From Cohnella sp. AR92 (GTDB lineage Bacteria; Bacillota; Bacilli; Paenibacillales; Paenibacillaceae), in NCBI RefSeq assembly GCF_003990975.1, contig NZ_RZJR01000001.1:124001-188000 (forward strand): a stretch of DNA of 64,000 nucleotides, given 5' to 3'. The notes under the pieces are model-generated. The model worked only from the letters and a program-made list of their open reading frames with translations. It had not been told where the DNA came from and did not search any database. The first letter of the stretch is position 1; each line of letters begins with the position of its first letter. Made by a program: the position numbers and the translations under genes. Below are positions 8,810 through 18,096 of this stretch, piece by piece.

Positions 8810-9262
8810 TTATAGAATTTCGTAGAACCGAATGCGAACCGATTCTTTGGTCCGCTCGCCTATGCCGACCATCAGCGTTCGGTTCAACCAACCGTATCGG
8901 CCGTCTTCCACTTCGAAGACAGGCGTGGTGCGAAAATAGTAATCCTCCGGTGACACGGGTTCTCCCGCAGCCAACCGGCTCATCACTTCCTTCGGACCGT
9001 GGCGGTAGCCTCTATTGACGATATAGATCATGGTTCCATCCGCGGTCTTCATCGTATATAGGGCTTTCACTTCCGCGACGCCGTCATTTCGAATCAGCTG
9101 CCAATCCGCTCCGCCGGGAAGGATGATCCCTTCGATTTTCGGTCCCGAGAATCGTCCGCCCAGAATGGGAATCATTTTTCTCGCGCCTTTGGGCGTTGCC
9201 CCGAGTTCCTGAACGGGGCCGACCTCCATGACGGCTTCGAATGCAAGTTCAGAATGTATCAT
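8810..9262 (-). CDS. DUF3237 family protein
   Basis: This is a 150-residue protein of the DUF3237 (UPF0311) family. The signature is visible throughout: an ELGATPKGARKMIPILGG segment, a GPKIEGIILPGGADWQ loop, and YTMKTADGTMIYIVNRGYR, ending with DYYFRTTPVFE and a WLNRTL strand. The family forms a small beta-barrel and commonly travels with genes for aromatic or phenolic compound breakdown; its reaction is not established. Its ATG overlaps the TGA of the monooxygenase gene by 4 bp, so the two are co-translated, suggesting that it acts on or alongside the hydroxylated product. Confidence 0.85.
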   Translation of the reverse strand: MIHSELAFEAVMEVGPVQELGATPKGARKMIPILGGRFSGPKIEGIILPGGADWQLIRNDGVAEVKALYTMKTADGTMIYIVNRGYRHGPKEVMSRLAAGEPVSPEDYYFRTTPVFEVEDGRYGWLNRTLMVGIGERTKESVRIRFYEIL

Positions 9263-10521
9263 GACGTCACGTCCTTAACGGCGTTCAAGGTATCTCTATC
9301 GAAGCCAGCAATCTTCTTGTAGCGCGCGGAGATGTCCTCCAACTCCTGCCGGCTGATCACGTCATGAAGATTCGCAAACCCGTTAGGCGCCCGTTCCTCC
9401 ACGATCTGCATCACGATCTCAGGACCGTTCTCGCGGTTGCTGAGTACGATCGATGCCGTTTTCTCCAACCGGAGGGCTTCATATTGCTTCAATGCGGCTT
9501 CCACGGATTCATTCGCTTGCAGAGAGCGGGATAAGGCATCCGAATCCAATATCGCTTGGGAAGCACCATTCGATCCGATCGGATACATCGGATGCGCGGC
9601 ATCGCCCAGCAAAGCTACCCGGCCGAACGCCCATTGCTTGACAGGGTCTTTATCCACGAGAGGAAACTCGTAGACGGACTCCGCTTCCTCGATGATCCGA
9701 GGGACGTCGATCCAATCAAACTTCCAATTGGCGAAAGAAGGCGCGAAATCTTCCTTATTGGCCCTGCGGTTCCAGTCGGTGCGATTCCGCATCCCTCCTG
9801 GGACGGTCAATTCAGCAATCCAGTTGATGGTCGATTCCCCTTGCGGGTTCGGGGCGGAGATCGGGTACGCCACGAATTTGACGTCGACATGTCCCATCAT
9901 GATCATCGATCTACCACTCAAGAAGGGAGCGGCTTCCGTCGTGCCGCGCCACAAGATCCGTCCGCCGTACTTGGGATCGCCTTCGTCGGGGTAGAAGGTT
10001 TTTCGGACCACGGAGTGAATGCCGTCAGCGCCGATCATCATGTCGGCTTTGTAACTGCCGACAGCCTGTCCGGTCTTGCGGCTGACAAAGTGCGCGGTTA
10101 CGCCGTCCGCATTCTCTTCGAACGTACTCAAGTGATGGCCCGTTTGGACCGCATGTTCGCCTAGTCGACGTCGAACTTCCTGCAGGAGAAGCAGTTGAAG
10201 CTTGCCGCGATGAATGGAGTATTGCGGCCACTGATAGCCGGCGTCCAGTCCCCTCGGCTCCTGCCAAATGAGCTGCCCGAATTTGTTATAGTAGACGAGT
10301 TCCGCGGTGCGAACGCCTTCACGATCCAGTTCGTCGGCGAATCCTAATTCGGTTAATACCTTGACGGAATGCGGGAGAAGGTTGATGCCCACCCCCAGCG
10401 CACGAATCTCGTCAACGCTTTCAAAAACTTGCACCTTAATTCCAAGCCGATCCAACTGTAAGGCCGTTACTAAGCCGCCGATTCCGGCTCCGATAATCAT
10501 TGCACTCTTCAGGTTGGTCAT
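9259..10521 (-). CDS. FAD-dependent monooxygenase (aromatic-ring hydroxylase, PHBH/salicylate hydroxylase type)
   Basis: This 420-residue flavoprotein starts at the ATG at 10521, which has a GGAG ribosome site 8 bases upstream; a longer frame exists but lacks one. The N-terminal Rossmann motif is IIGAGIGGLVTALQLDRLG. The DG motif appears in MMIGADGIHSVVR, and the second FAD motif GDAAHPMYPIGSNG lies near residue 300. These are the three hallmarks of class A NAD(P)H-dependent hydroxylases, which add one oxygen to an aromatic or similar ring. The substrate is not readable from sequence. It is first in an operon with a DUF3237 protein, a pairing that supports a catabolic role. Confidence 0.87.
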   Translation of the reverse strand: MTNLKSAMIIGAGIGGLVTALQLDRLGIKVQVFESVDEIRALGVGINLLPHSVKVLTELGFADELDREGVRTAELVYYNKFGQLIWQEPRGLDAGYQWPQYSIHRGKLQLLLLQEVRRRLGEHAVQTGHHLSTFEENADGVTAHFVSRKTGQAVGSYKADMMIGADGIHSVVRKTFYPDEGDPKYGGRILWRGTTEAAPFLSGRSMIMMGHVDVKFVAYPISAPNPQGESTINWIAELTVPGGMRNRTDWNRRANKEDFAPSFANWKFDWIDVPRIIEEAESVYEFPLVDKDPVKQWAFGRVALLGDAAHPMYPIGSNGASQAILDSDALSRSLQANESVEAALKQYEALRLEKTASIVLSNRENGPEIVMQIVEERAPNGFANLHDVISRQELEDISARYKKIAGFDRDTLNAVKDVTS

Positions 10522-10615
10522 CGTTACGCTCCATAATTGTTTAATTTTGGTGCCTATTATTCCAATATTATAAATCAATCTGAATCGGATGTGCTTGTTT
10601 TGGCTCAGTTAATAA

Positions 10616-10655
10616 GAAAATGACCGGGATTGCTATCGCAAATCCGGTCATTTTC
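10616..10655 (-). terminator. Rho-independent terminator of the GH52 gene (possibly bidirectional)
   Basis: AAAATGACCGGGATT (10617-10631) pairs imperfectly with AATCCGGTCATTTT (10641-10654) around a 9-base loop. A-rich and T-rich flanks allow termination on either strand. The clear user is the xylosidase gene whose stop is at 10691. Confidence 0.75.
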
Positions 10656-10690
10656 TCAAACTGATTACAGGCTGAACGCGGTTATGATAA

Positions 10691-12808
10691 TTATTGCGCG
10701 GTATTCTCAAGCCACAGAATGCTTGTGACGCCTCGCGGGTAATACCGGCTGCCGCACGGTACGCCGTTCAGCATCTGGTCGCTCCAGCTCCAAACCGCGG
10801 ATTCGGGGCGAAGCAGCCAATCGACGTGAGCAGCGTCGGCCGCAGCGGCGGATGCGTCCTGCGGCAGACCGAGCAACCGGTGCGCGACGAATTGGCACAG
10901 ATAAATTTTACTCAGCCACGAGTTGGAGCTCGTCGACGAAAGCTTCCAACCTCCGTCTTCGAACAAGCAGACGCCTGGGACGAGTACCGTCTGCAAATGC
11001 GTCTTCAAAGCGCGGATGTAGCGGCCGAAACGGCCATCCTCTTCCAAAGCTTCCGCATTGCCCGTGAAATAAGGGAATACGAGCCCTTCGATTGCGGGGA
11101 TGATGCGCGAATCGTTGTTTTCCCCGATGACAGCGGGGATGTAGCCGCCTGCCGTCATGCTTCCCGCCAGCGTCGCCGCGCAGCGCTCTGCTTGCAAACC
11201 GGCTGCTTGCGCCCAATCGGACCGGTCGAAATCTTGGAAAATCTTCTCGAGCGCAACGTAAGCGGCCCAGCATTTGCCGGCCAAATAAATATTGTTGCGG
11301 GCTTGTCCGAGCGACACGTCGAGGCTGTCGTACGTCGTAATCTCCGCGCCGCCCATCGTGCGGCTGCTGTCGAGTCCCATCAGCCCGTTGCGCTGCGCCG
11401 GATCCGGATGATCGCGGTTCATCATGCTGTCCAAGCACTCGCCGAGCAGCGGAATCCGCTGCGACAGCCAGTCGCGGTCGCCGGTCTGCTCCGCATACAC
11501 GGCCGCGGTCAGCACCCAGTTAACGAGCTGCTCATGCGTCATTTGGGAGAAGCAATCCGCGATGCCGTGAAGCTCATACGAGGAGTAGCCCGGACGCGAG
11601 AATACGTTGGCGACGCCCATATCATGGGTGAAGCTGATGCCGCCCGGATACGCTTTGCCGTCGCCGGGGAAATGGGCTTCATCGTAATAGGAATAGCGTT
11701 CCGCGAACAGATCGAGCTCGTTCTTAACGGTCCATGGATTCATTCTCAATTCGTAGAACAGCTGGTCGACGGTCAGATCGAACGTATTGATCATCCGATA
11801 TTCGCCTTCATTGACGATCCACAGCGGCGAGCCGTCGCGGTCGAGCAGCTGGGTGTTGCCGTAATAGCTGCGGATGGAGTGCGCCATCATAAACTTCTGA
11901 TCGGCGGACAACGGGGCATCGTCGATCATCCGGTCGGCGTCGAGACAATGGCTTACGTAACCGTCGAATTGGGCGAGCGCCGCTTCGGCGACGGACTCGA
12001 GGTTACGATAGTACCGGGAATACCAGTACGAGCATTCCATGCCGGAGGTGACGAGGCCGTCCCGGTGGAAAGCGAGCGCGAATCGGTACGTCCGTTTTTG
12101 CCCGGCTGGCGTATCAAACAGCAGCATGCCGACGCCCCCGAGTCCGAACAGCCTGTTCTCGGCGCGAATCGGCTTCAGAATGGCTTCCGGGTTGAAGCCT
12201 TGCGCCGATTCGACGTTCGGATCGTTCGTCGCGATGGCGACGATGCGCCCTTGCCCGACGCCGTGCAGTCGGCCGTCGGTCGAGTCTTCGAGGCGTCTCA
12301 TCGCGGCGTACGGATCGTTGCCTCTGAAGCCGAAGAACGCTTGGCGAGGCTGATCGCCTTGGGTGTTGTCGATTGTAATTTCCGCCAGTACGGCGGGCAA
12401 CAGCGTTTCGCGCAGCTCTTGTTCGGTCGCCTTCAGAGGATCAGGGACGGAGCGGACTTGGGAGTAGAGGCGGAAAGTGAGATCGCCAGCCTGCCAAGTG
12501 TCGGTGCACAGCCGGAAATCGCGCGTGATCGCGTCGGGCGGGAATACGGAGACGAGCTGGTCGTTGTCGCTGAGGGAAGAACCGTGCTCGGCTGCGTAAC
12601 GCTTCGTCTCGTCGTCTGCTCCTTCATAGAAGGGAAGCGCCTCGTAGCCTTTGCCGTCTTGCTTCTGCAGGCCGATATAAACGTTCTGTTTCGGCGGGAC
12701 GCCGCGCTCGAGATCGAAGCCACCGCTTGCGCCGGGGAATCCGAGGGTGAAGCTGGCGAATGCGCCGATCGGGGAGTGGTGCGCGTTGAAGAATGGATTC
12801 AGAGTCAT
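10691..12808 (-). CDS. Glycoside hydrolase family 52 beta-xylosidase
   Basis: This 705-residue protein matches the GH52 family over its whole length as I remember Geobacillus XynB2. It shares the opening FFNAHHSPIGAFASFTLGFPG, the long conserved block around MGLDSSRTMGGAEITTYDS, and the closing YYPRGVTSILWLE. The catalytic nucleophile is expected at Glu334 in VNEGEYRM and the acid/base at Asp494 in TTYDSLD. These retaining enzymes release xylose from xylo-oligosaccharides. There is no signal peptide, so it works in the cytoplasm on imported oligomers. It is divergently transcribed from an AraC-type regulator at 12944, which probably controls it. No xylan transporter gene is adjacent, unlike many xylan clusters. 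Confidence 0.95.
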   Translation of the reverse strand: MTLNPFFNAHHSPIGAFASFTLGFPGASGGFDLERGVPPKQNVYIGLQKQDGKGYEALPFYEGADDETKRYAAEHGSSLSDNDQLVSVFPPDAITRDFRLCTDTWQAGDLTFRLYSQVRSVPDPLKATEQELRETLLPAVLAEITIDNTQGDQPRQAFFGFRGNDPYAAMRRLEDSTDGRLHGVGQGRIVAIATNDPNVESAQGFNPEAILKPIRAENRLFGLGGVGMLLFDTPAGQKRTYRFALAFHRDGLVTSGMECSYWYSRYYRNLESVAEAALAQFDGYVSHCLDADRMIDDAPLSADQKFMMAHSIRSYYGNTQLLDRDGSPLWIVNEGEYRMINTFDLTVDQLFYELRMNPWTVKNELDLFAERYSYYDEAHFPGDGKAYPGGISFTHDMGVANVFSRPGYSSYELHGIADCFSQMTHEQLVNWVLTAAVYAEQTGDRDWLSQRIPLLGECLDSMMNRDHPDPAQRNGLMGLDSSRTMGGAEITTYDSLDVSLGQARNNIYLAGKCWAAYVALEKIFQDFDRSDWAQAAGLQAERCAATLAGSMTAGGYIPAVIGENNDSRIIPAIEGLVFPYFTGNAEALEEDGRFGRYIRALKTHLQTVLVPGVCLFEDGGWKLSSTSSNSWLSKIYLCQFVAHRLLGLPQDASAAAADAAHVDWLLRPESAVWSWSDQMLNGVPCGSRYYPRGVTSILWLENTAQ

Positions 12809-12943
12809 GGGGTTGCCTCCTCAAGCTTGATGATTGCGAAGATAGGATTCTGCCTTTATCCTAAATATACTCCACAACTTTACTAGGAGACAGAAACAAA
12901 ACGAACCTGATTTTACCCAAATCGCAACTAGGAGGGACGAGCC

Positions 12944-13861
12944 TTGTGGAAGCTGCCGACAGGCGAAAGGCATAGCCGGGAAGCGCATATGCTGCCCAAT
13001 ATGGAGGCGACGGTATCGCTGCATTACGCGCATATGCGCACGGTGGAACCGAACTGGTCGTATCCCGTCCATAATCATTCTTTGTTTGAGATCAACTGGG
13101 TGCTGGCTGGGCAACAGCTCATGCACGTGGGCGGCTTGCCCATCGCGCAGGGAACGGGCGACATCGTGCTTGTTCGTTCGGGAGAGCGCCATCGCAGCGA
13201 GGCGCAGGGCGGAGAAGAGATGTCTTATTTCTGCTTGCACTTCGACATTGGAGAAGCCCGTTTCCGCCGGAGGTTGCAGCAAACGAACACGGTCGTTTTT
13301 CCCCAAGGTTCCGTCAATGCCCGCAAGCTTTACGAGCCGCTCGGCAAGCTGCTCGAAATGACGCAGGGGATCCCGCAGGCCGCGGGTCCGAACGGGCACA
13401 TTCGCGCGCTGTCGGCGCTGTTCGAATTGTGTTCCGTGCTGGGAGACGCGCTGGAGGAGGAAGGGACGGCTGCGGATACCCCTTCGTCCTCGCGGCTTCC
13501 CGTGGCGCGGGAAATGGCCCGCATGCTGGAAGAGGCGGCTGAGAACCCCTCGAGCGCAGTCGAATCGGCAATTCCGGATGATGCAGGCGGCGAGGGGCGA
13601 ATTGTGGAGAGGATCGCAGGCCGTCTCGGATTCAGCACGGCGTACTGCAATCGATTGTTTCACGAAGCTTTCGGCTTGTCGCCGCGGCAGTATTTATCCC
13701 AAGTGAAGCTGCAACTGGCCAAACGCTGGCTGCTCGATCCGAGCACCTCGGTATCCGATATCGCGCTCAGGCTCGGTTACCGGGACATCGCCCACTTCAG
13801 CCGGCAGTTCAAACGCTGGTCGGGCGTCTCTCCGAGCGATTACCGCAAATCGCTTATGTAG
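12944..13861 (+). CDS. AraC family transcriptional regulator next to the beta-xylosidase
   Basis: This is a 305-residue regulator. The start is a TTG at 12944, supported by AGGAGGG seven bases upstream; no in-frame ATG has a comparable site. The N-terminal part (about 20-110) is a cupin-type ligand-binding domain with the metal/sugar-pocket pattern NHSLFEINWVLAG and GDIVLVRSGERHR. The C-terminal 95 residues carry two helix-turn-helix motifs, AGRLGFSTAYCNRLFHEAFG and the AraC signature DIALRLGYRDIAHFSRQFKR. It diverges from the GH52 gene across 135 bp, so xylose or a xylo-oligosaccharide is a sensible guess for the inducer. Confidence 0.92.
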   Translation: MWKLPTGERHSREAHMLPNMEATVSLHYAHMRTVEPNWSYPVHNHSLFEINWVLAGQQLMHVGGLPIAQGTGDIVLVRSGERHRSEAQGGEEMSYFCLHFDIGEARFRRRLQQTNTVVFPQGSVNARKLYEPLGKLLEMTQGIPQAAGPNGHIRALSALFELCSVLGDALEEEGTAADTPSSSRLPVAREMARMLEEAAENPSSAVESAIPDDAGGEGRIVERIAGRLGFSTAYCNRLFHEAFGLSPRQYLSQVKLQLAKRWLLDPSTSVSDIALRLGYRDIAHFSRQFKRWSGVSPSDYRKSLM

Positions 13862-13871
13862 GGCTCAGGCG

Positions 13872-14744
13872 CTATAATTTGTTGACCCATGTTGTTATGT
13901 AATCAACGAATTTTTTTGCCGCTGGAGAGATACTTTTAAAGGAAACAGCAGCAATGCCAATGGAACGGAAGTGCTCTCCTTCCAATGGACGCTTGCATAG
14001 ATCGTAACGAGAATGCTCTAGTATCGTCTCCGGGAGTATGCTTACACCTAAATTATTTTGTACCATGGACATGATGGCATGATCGTCTTCAAGCTCATAT
14101 TTGATATTCGGCGAAAGTTTGTATTGCGAGAAAATTCGTCTTAGATCTGCATCGCAGCCAGTGGTAGGCATAATGAAAGGCGAGTTTATGATTTGATCGA
14201 TTCGGATGGTTGATTGCCCGCCAAGAGGGTGATCGGCAGGCAAAATGCAGAGCATTCTGTCTCTTCTCAACAGGATCGCCTCTAACCCCTCCTGAACGGG
14301 GAGGTTCACGAAACCAATATCAACGGCTCCGGTTGCAATCCACCTTTCGATCTCGCGGTAGTTGCCGTCAAGTATTTTCGTTTCAATTAACGGAAACCGA
14401 TCGTGGTACTCTTTTAGAATTCCGGGCAGCCACGATATAGATACGCTTGAAAATGTACCTATCCTCACCGTGCCCGTTTCGATGCCCTTGATCAAAGCCA
14501 CTTCTTGGTGAAGATCTTCATTTAACTGGGTGATTTTTCTGAAATAATGGAGTAACCGTTCTCCATTATCGGTAAGTTGGACACCTGAACGGTTCCTAAT
14601 AAGAAGATTCAATCCTAATTCGTGCTCCAATCCGGAGATGGCATGACTGATTGCGGATTGAGTAAGGTTTAACACCTCTCCAGCCTTAGTGAGACTCCCC
14701 GTTTCCACTACATGAATGAAAATTTGGTACTTAAGCAAATTCAT
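13872..14744 (-). CDS. LysR family transcriptional regulator
   Basis: This 290-residue regulator has an N-terminal winged helix-turn-helix (1-60: SLTKAGEVLNLTQSAISHAISGLE) and a two-lobed effector domain typical of LysR proteins. It diverges from the small ABM-domain monooxygenase gene at 14857. The 112-bp AT-rich gap between them is the expected place for its operator. The effector is unknown. Confidence 0.92.
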   Translation of the reverse strand: MNLLKYQIFIHVVETGSLTKAGEVLNLTQSAISHAISGLEHELGLNLLIRNRSGVQLTDNGERLLHYFRKITQLNEDLHQEVALIKGIETGTVRIGTFSSVSISWLPGILKEYHDRFPLIETKILDGNYREIERWIATGAVDIGFVNLPVQEGLEAILLRRDRMLCILPADHPLGGQSTIRIDQIINSPFIMPTTGCDADLRRIFSQYKLSPNIKYELEDDHAIMSMVQNNLGVSILPETILEHSRYDLCKRPLEGEHFRSIGIAAVSFKSISPAAKKFVDYITTWVNKL

Positions 14745-14856
14745 AATGACCTCTCATTTTCATGAAACAATCTAATTCATTGTATCATTTATATTCATTT
14801 TATTTATTTTAATTTAATCATTATAATCAAATCAATAACTTTAGCGGGAGGTACTT

Positions 14857-15186
14857 ATGAGCGGAATAGCAAAGACACCGGAGCCCCCTTATTACGCCGT
14901 TATTTTTACATCCGAGAGAACGGATGGGGACAACGGATATGCAGAAATGTCAGAAGAGATGGAGAAACTCGCGAGTTCTCAACCCGGATTTCTAGGCGTA
15001 GAAAGCGCCCGGGAAGGCGTAGGCATTACGGTATCGTATTGGGAATCTCTCGATGCCATAAGAAATTGGAAACAGAATGAACGGCATATGATTGCTCAAA
15101 GGCGTGGGGTGTCCGATTGGTACCTCCGATTCAAAACGAGAGTCTGCAAGGTCGAACGGGATTACGAATATGAAAAAAACGAGTAG
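14857..15186 (+). CDS. ABM-superfamily monooxygenase-like protein
   Basis: This is a 109-residue single-domain protein of the antibiotic-biosynthesis-monooxygenase fold. The pattern is a first strand YYAVIFTSE, a helix with MEKLASSQPGFLGVES, then GITVSYWESLDAIRNWKQNERH and a final strand near the C terminus. The SYW...W...H pattern is common in the YqjZ-like group. Some ABM proteins oxidise quinones or degrade haem, but this group has no firm reaction. GGGAGG precedes the ATG by five bases. The divergent LysR gene (13872-14744) probably regulates it. Confidence 0.82.
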   Translation: MSGIAKTPEPPYYAVIFTSERTDGDNGYAEMSEEMEKLASSQPGFLGVESAREGVGITVSYWESLDAIRNWKQNERHMIAQRRGVSDWYLRFKTRVCKVERDYEYEKNE

Positions 15187-15211
15187 CGATGCCCCCGATG
15201 AGAATAGAAAC

Positions 15212-15244
15212 AGGGTGACCCAAGACCAACGTCTTAGTCACCCT
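15212..15244 (-). terminator. Hairpin terminator of the epoxide hydrolase/DJ-1 operon
   Basis: A long stem joins AGGGTGAC (15212-15219) with GTCACCCT (15237-15244), and an inner AAGAC/GTCTT pairing adds to it. The minus-strand side continues with TGTTTCTATTCT, a weak T tract. It separates the ABM gene from the convergent DJ-1 gene and may serve both. Confidence 0.65.
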
Positions 15245-15250
15245 CGCAAG

Positions 15251-15886
15251 TTATGAATGGCTCTCTTGCAGCGTCCCCATCATCGCATAGAAATATTTAG
15301 GGTCGCCTGAAGCGAAGTAGTTATACCAAGCTTCCAGCGTCTCTTCCGCAAACAGGTCCAGCAGCGCGATAACCTCGCGCGCTAATTCTAGCGCGCCGGC
15401 TGAACCGGTTGTAATCAGATTGCCATCGACAACGATTTTCTCGTCCTTATATCGAGCGGCGCCTTTGTACGAGGGGCTAAAGAAGTTCAAATACTCCAGA
15501 CTGTTGCTCGTATGCTGACGATCATCCAGCAACCCCACATCCGCAAGCGCAAGCGTTGCTCCGCATATGGCTGCAACATTGCCGCCGGCGTTCAGCAGTT
15601 GCTTTGCCTTTTCTAGGATTGGCCCGTTCGCGGGATCCTTCCAATTATCGGCCCCCGGCAAAAGCAGAATCGCGGATGTCTCATGTTTGATCTCATCGAC
15701 TGTCAGATCCGGCACGATCGTTAATCCGCCCTTCGTCGTGATAGGACGATTGGAAGCCCCGACTGTACGCACGGGAAGACGACTCCCCCGATTTTTGAAA
15801 TATTGACCGGAGTTGAGCTCCGCAGTCACAAAGCCAAGCTCCCAATCCGCCATCGTATCCAGTACGTAAACATAAGCGTATCTCAT
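15251..15886 (-). CDS. DJ-1/PfpI family protein (type 1 glutamine amidotransferase-like, YdeA type)
   Basis: This 211-residue protein starts at the ATG at 15886, which AAGGAGG precedes by five bases; the longer frame to 15907 lacks such a site. The fold is recognisable from YVYVLDTMADWELGF at the start, ILLLPGADNW in the middle, and the nucleophile elbow VAAICGATLALADVGLLDDRQHTS with the conserved Cys. Family members include glyoxalase III-like enzymes, proteases and chaperones, and the exact activity is open. It follows the epoxide hydrolase gene after 17 bp in the same direction. Confidence 0.87.
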   Translation of the reverse strand: MRYAYVYVLDTMADWELGFVTAELNSGQYFKNRGSRLPVRTVGASNRPITTKGGLTIVPDLTVDEIKHETSAILLLPGADNWKDPANGPILEKAKQLLNAGGNVAAICGATLALADVGLLDDRQHTSNSLEYLNFFSPSYKGAARYKDEKIVVDGNLITTGSAGALELAREVIALLDLFAEETLEAWYNYFASGDPKYFYAMMGTLQESHS

Positions 15887-15903
15887 AAGTTCCTCCTTGG
15901 TTA

Positions 15904-17031
15904 TCAATAAGAATAATGGATAGGGATAAATCGCCTCAGTTCATGGGCCAGAAGTTCGGGTTGCTCCAGCGCTGCAAAATGACCGCCGCGGGGCATCCTG
16001 TTATAGCTTCGCACATGTACCGAACGTTCGGCCCAACTTGCGGGGAACTGGATTTCGCGCGGGAAGAGCGCGATGCTTGCCGGTACTCTGCGTATCGCTG
16101 TCTTCGGCGGATCGCGATCTTCGTTCGTTTGATTGGCCAATGCCATTAACCGATACATGCGCGCGGCAGATCCGGCTGTCTCGGTCAGCCAATAGATCAT
16201 GATATTCGTGAGAAGTTCCTCCCTGCCGCCAAAGGCAACATCTACGGTCTCGTCGCCAGCCCCCGAACGGATCATGCTAATGATCCAAGACGCCAAGCCG
16301 ACCGGCGAATCGTTAAGCGAATAGGCAAGCGTCTGCGGTTTGGTCGCTTGCAGCTTCAGATAGGCGCCTTCTGACTGAACCCAAGCCTGCGTGTCTAACA
16401 TAAACTGCCGATCGGCAGAGGACACCTCCGTCATATCCTCCCTTCCGGTTGGATAACCGGCGTCCGTCAACAAGATCGCTCTCACAACGTCGGAGTGATG
16501 GGTGGATAGCATGGTCACGATTCCAGTGCCGATGTCCCCGCCGCAAGCCGCGAAGCCTTCGTATCCGAGCGTTTCTGTCATCAGCTTGGCAAACAAGCGG
16601 GCGACTCGCTTCGGTGTTGTGGTTCTGCGATCCGAGAATCCAAAGCCGGGAATCGAAGGCACGACAAGATCGAAGGAGTCGGATAACAACGGGATCATCT
16701 TGTGATATCGGTAGAAGCTGTCGGGCCAACCATGAACGAGCAATAGCGGCACCGCATTTGGATTTTCGCTTTGAACATGCACGTAATGGAGGGTCGTTCC
16801 CTCAATAGCAGTCTTGTATTGCGGTAAGGCATTTAACCTGGCTTCATGAATGCGCCAGTCATACTGCGTTCGCCAATAATCGATCAGTTCTCTCATATAA
16901 CCGAGATCCGTACCCATTGACCAGTCTGCGCCGGCCTCTTCATCGGGCCACCGGGTACGATGCAACCGCGCTCTTAAGTCTTCAAGATCGGATTGCGGAA
17001 CCTCGATTTTGAATGGAGCAATGATAGCCAA
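15904..17031 (-). CDS. Epoxide hydrolase (EHN-domain alpha/beta hydrolase)
   Basis: This 375-residue enzyme is close to the usual length of microsomal-type epoxide hydrolases. The N-terminal EHN domain is seen in FKIEVPQSDLEDLRARLHRTRWPD and WRTQYDWR. The alpha/beta core follows, with the oxyanion motif HGWPDSFY, the nucleophile Asp in CGGDIGTGI, and the catalytic His in PRGGHFAALE. It would open epoxides to diols through an alkyl-enzyme intermediate. The start is a TTG at 17031 behind GGAAGGGGAGA. It is followed by a DJ-1 family gene, and an AraC regulator gene lies upstream on the same strand, suggesting a small detoxification operon. Confidence 0.9.
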   Translation of the reverse strand: MAIIAPFKIEVPQSDLEDLRARLHRTRWPDEEAGADWSMGTDLGYMRELIDYWRTQYDWRIHEARLNALPQYKTAIEGTTLHYVHVQSENPNAVPLLLVHGWPDSFYRYHKMIPLLSDSFDLVVPSIPGFGFSDRRTTTPKRVARLFAKLMTETLGYEGFAACGGDIGTGIVTMLSTHHSDVVRAILLTDAGYPTGREDMTEVSSADRQFMLDTQAWVQSEGAYLKLQATKPQTLAYSLNDSPVGLASWIISMIRSGAGDETVDVAFGGREELLTNIMIYWLTETAGSAARMYRLMALANQTNEDRDPPKTAIRRVPASIALFPREIQFPASWAERSVHVRSYNRMPRGGHFAALEQPELLAHELRRFIPIHYSY

Positions 17032-17118
17032 TCTCCCCTTCCAACTACAGAATGTAAGCTGCTCTCCGCATTGTAAGGGGACGAACGGGAAGCCGTATTG
17101 TATATTTTTTCCTCGAAT

Positions 17119-17934
17119 CTAGCTGGTGAGTGGGATGTGATTGGGGTGAAGGCTTTCGATAGCGCGATACTCGGTCGGAGTGAGGCCGGAGAAGGACTGA
17201 AATTCTTTTATGAAATGAGACTGATCATAATAATCGCAAGACATGGCAAGATCGGCCCAATCGATCTGTTTGCTCTGTCTGATTAGACGTACCGCCTGTT
17301 GAAAACGCATTAAACGACTGAACCGTTTGGGTGTTAGCCCCACTTCATCCTTAAAGATTTGAATGAATCGTTTGGCGCTCATGTTAACCTGTTCGACTAG
17401 GTTCGTAATGGATTCGGATTGTTGCGGCTGCTGCAACGAGGCAATCGCAAACGGAACGGCTGAATGCGATGGCCTTGACCAATCGCTTCGCAATAGAAAG
17501 TATTTCTCAAGGATACGGAACCGATCTTCTACCGAGTTGGAATAAAGCAGCTCATCGCGCAGATCCGTAGCCGCTATCCCCCATAAATCATCCAGCGAGA
17601 CATGCGTATCCTTTAACTTAATAGAAGGCAGCTTTAGAAGCGGACCTGCGCTGCCGGGCTTGAGATGGACGCCAATCATAGACCGCTCGCTGGAGGAATC
17701 CGTTATATAATAATCGGTCTGAGGCCCGCTAATCACGGAAGATGCCAGTGTCGTTTCGCTGTCATATCGATTATGTATACGGGTTTTACGATCGCGCAGA
17801 TCAATGACAAGATCGATCGAGCCGTCCGGCAGGGTGAGTCTTCTAGAGTGCGGCGGATTCGTTCCGGTATAGGACCAGAAGTATGCGATGAGAGAAGACA
17901 AAGGAGGTTGGGGGAGATAGGTCCGAAACGGCAT
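17119..17934 (-). CDS. AraC family transcriptional regulator (DUF6597-type N-terminal domain)
   Basis: This 271-residue regulator opens with YLPQPPLSSLIAYFWSYTG and RLTLPDGSIDLVIDL, the pattern of the DUF6597 sensor domain found in many short AraC proteins. The C-terminal domain has NMSAKRFIQIFKDEVGLTPK and the second HTH LAMSCDYYDQSHFIKEFQSF. It is 87 bp upstream of the epoxide hydrolase gene and on the same strand, so it may regulate that pair. The SRPBCC gene starts divergently at 18097. An AAAGGA ribosome site precedes the ATG. Confidence 0.88.
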   Translation of the reverse strand: MPFRTYLPQPPLSSLIAYFWSYTGTNPPHSRRLTLPDGSIDLVIDLRDRKTRIHNRYDSETTLASSVISGPQTDYYITDSSSERSMIGVHLKPGSAGPLLKLPSIKLKDTHVSLDDLWGIAATDLRDELLYSNSVEDRFRILEKYFLLRSDWSRPSHSAVPFAIASLQQPQQSESITNLVEQVNMSAKRFIQIFKDEVGLTPKRFSRLMRFQQAVRLIRQSKQIDWADLAMSCDYYDQSHFIKEFQSFSGLTPTEYRAIESLHPNHIPLTS

Positions 17935-18096
17935 TGCTGTTCAGTCCTTTCTGTCTCATTGTTTCTTCGGTTGACCGTCTGCAGGATTGTTGTCGGTAGC
18001 GGCGAAGGTCTTCTATCCAAGTCTAACACAGTTCCCGATTGGAAAATGATATGATGGAACAGACTAGTACCATTTCTCTATAAGGAGCAAAAAACG

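Noticed and set aside
9556..10164. 202-codon plus-strand frame over the FAD monooxygenase
   Set aside because: It is the shadow of a strongly conserved flavoprotein, with no start signal and no motif.
10617..10654. CRISPR-like or riboswitch-like structure
   Set aside because: It is a single hairpin with T/A flanks at a gene end, which a terminator explains. No array of spaced repeats exists anywhere in the window.
10694..12886. A 730-codon open frame antisense to the GH52 gene
   Set aside because: It mirrors a well-conserved beta-xylosidase on the other strand. Its translation is low-complexity, rich in Arg, Ala and Val, without any known motif or ribosome site. It comes from the G+C-rich third positions of the real gene.
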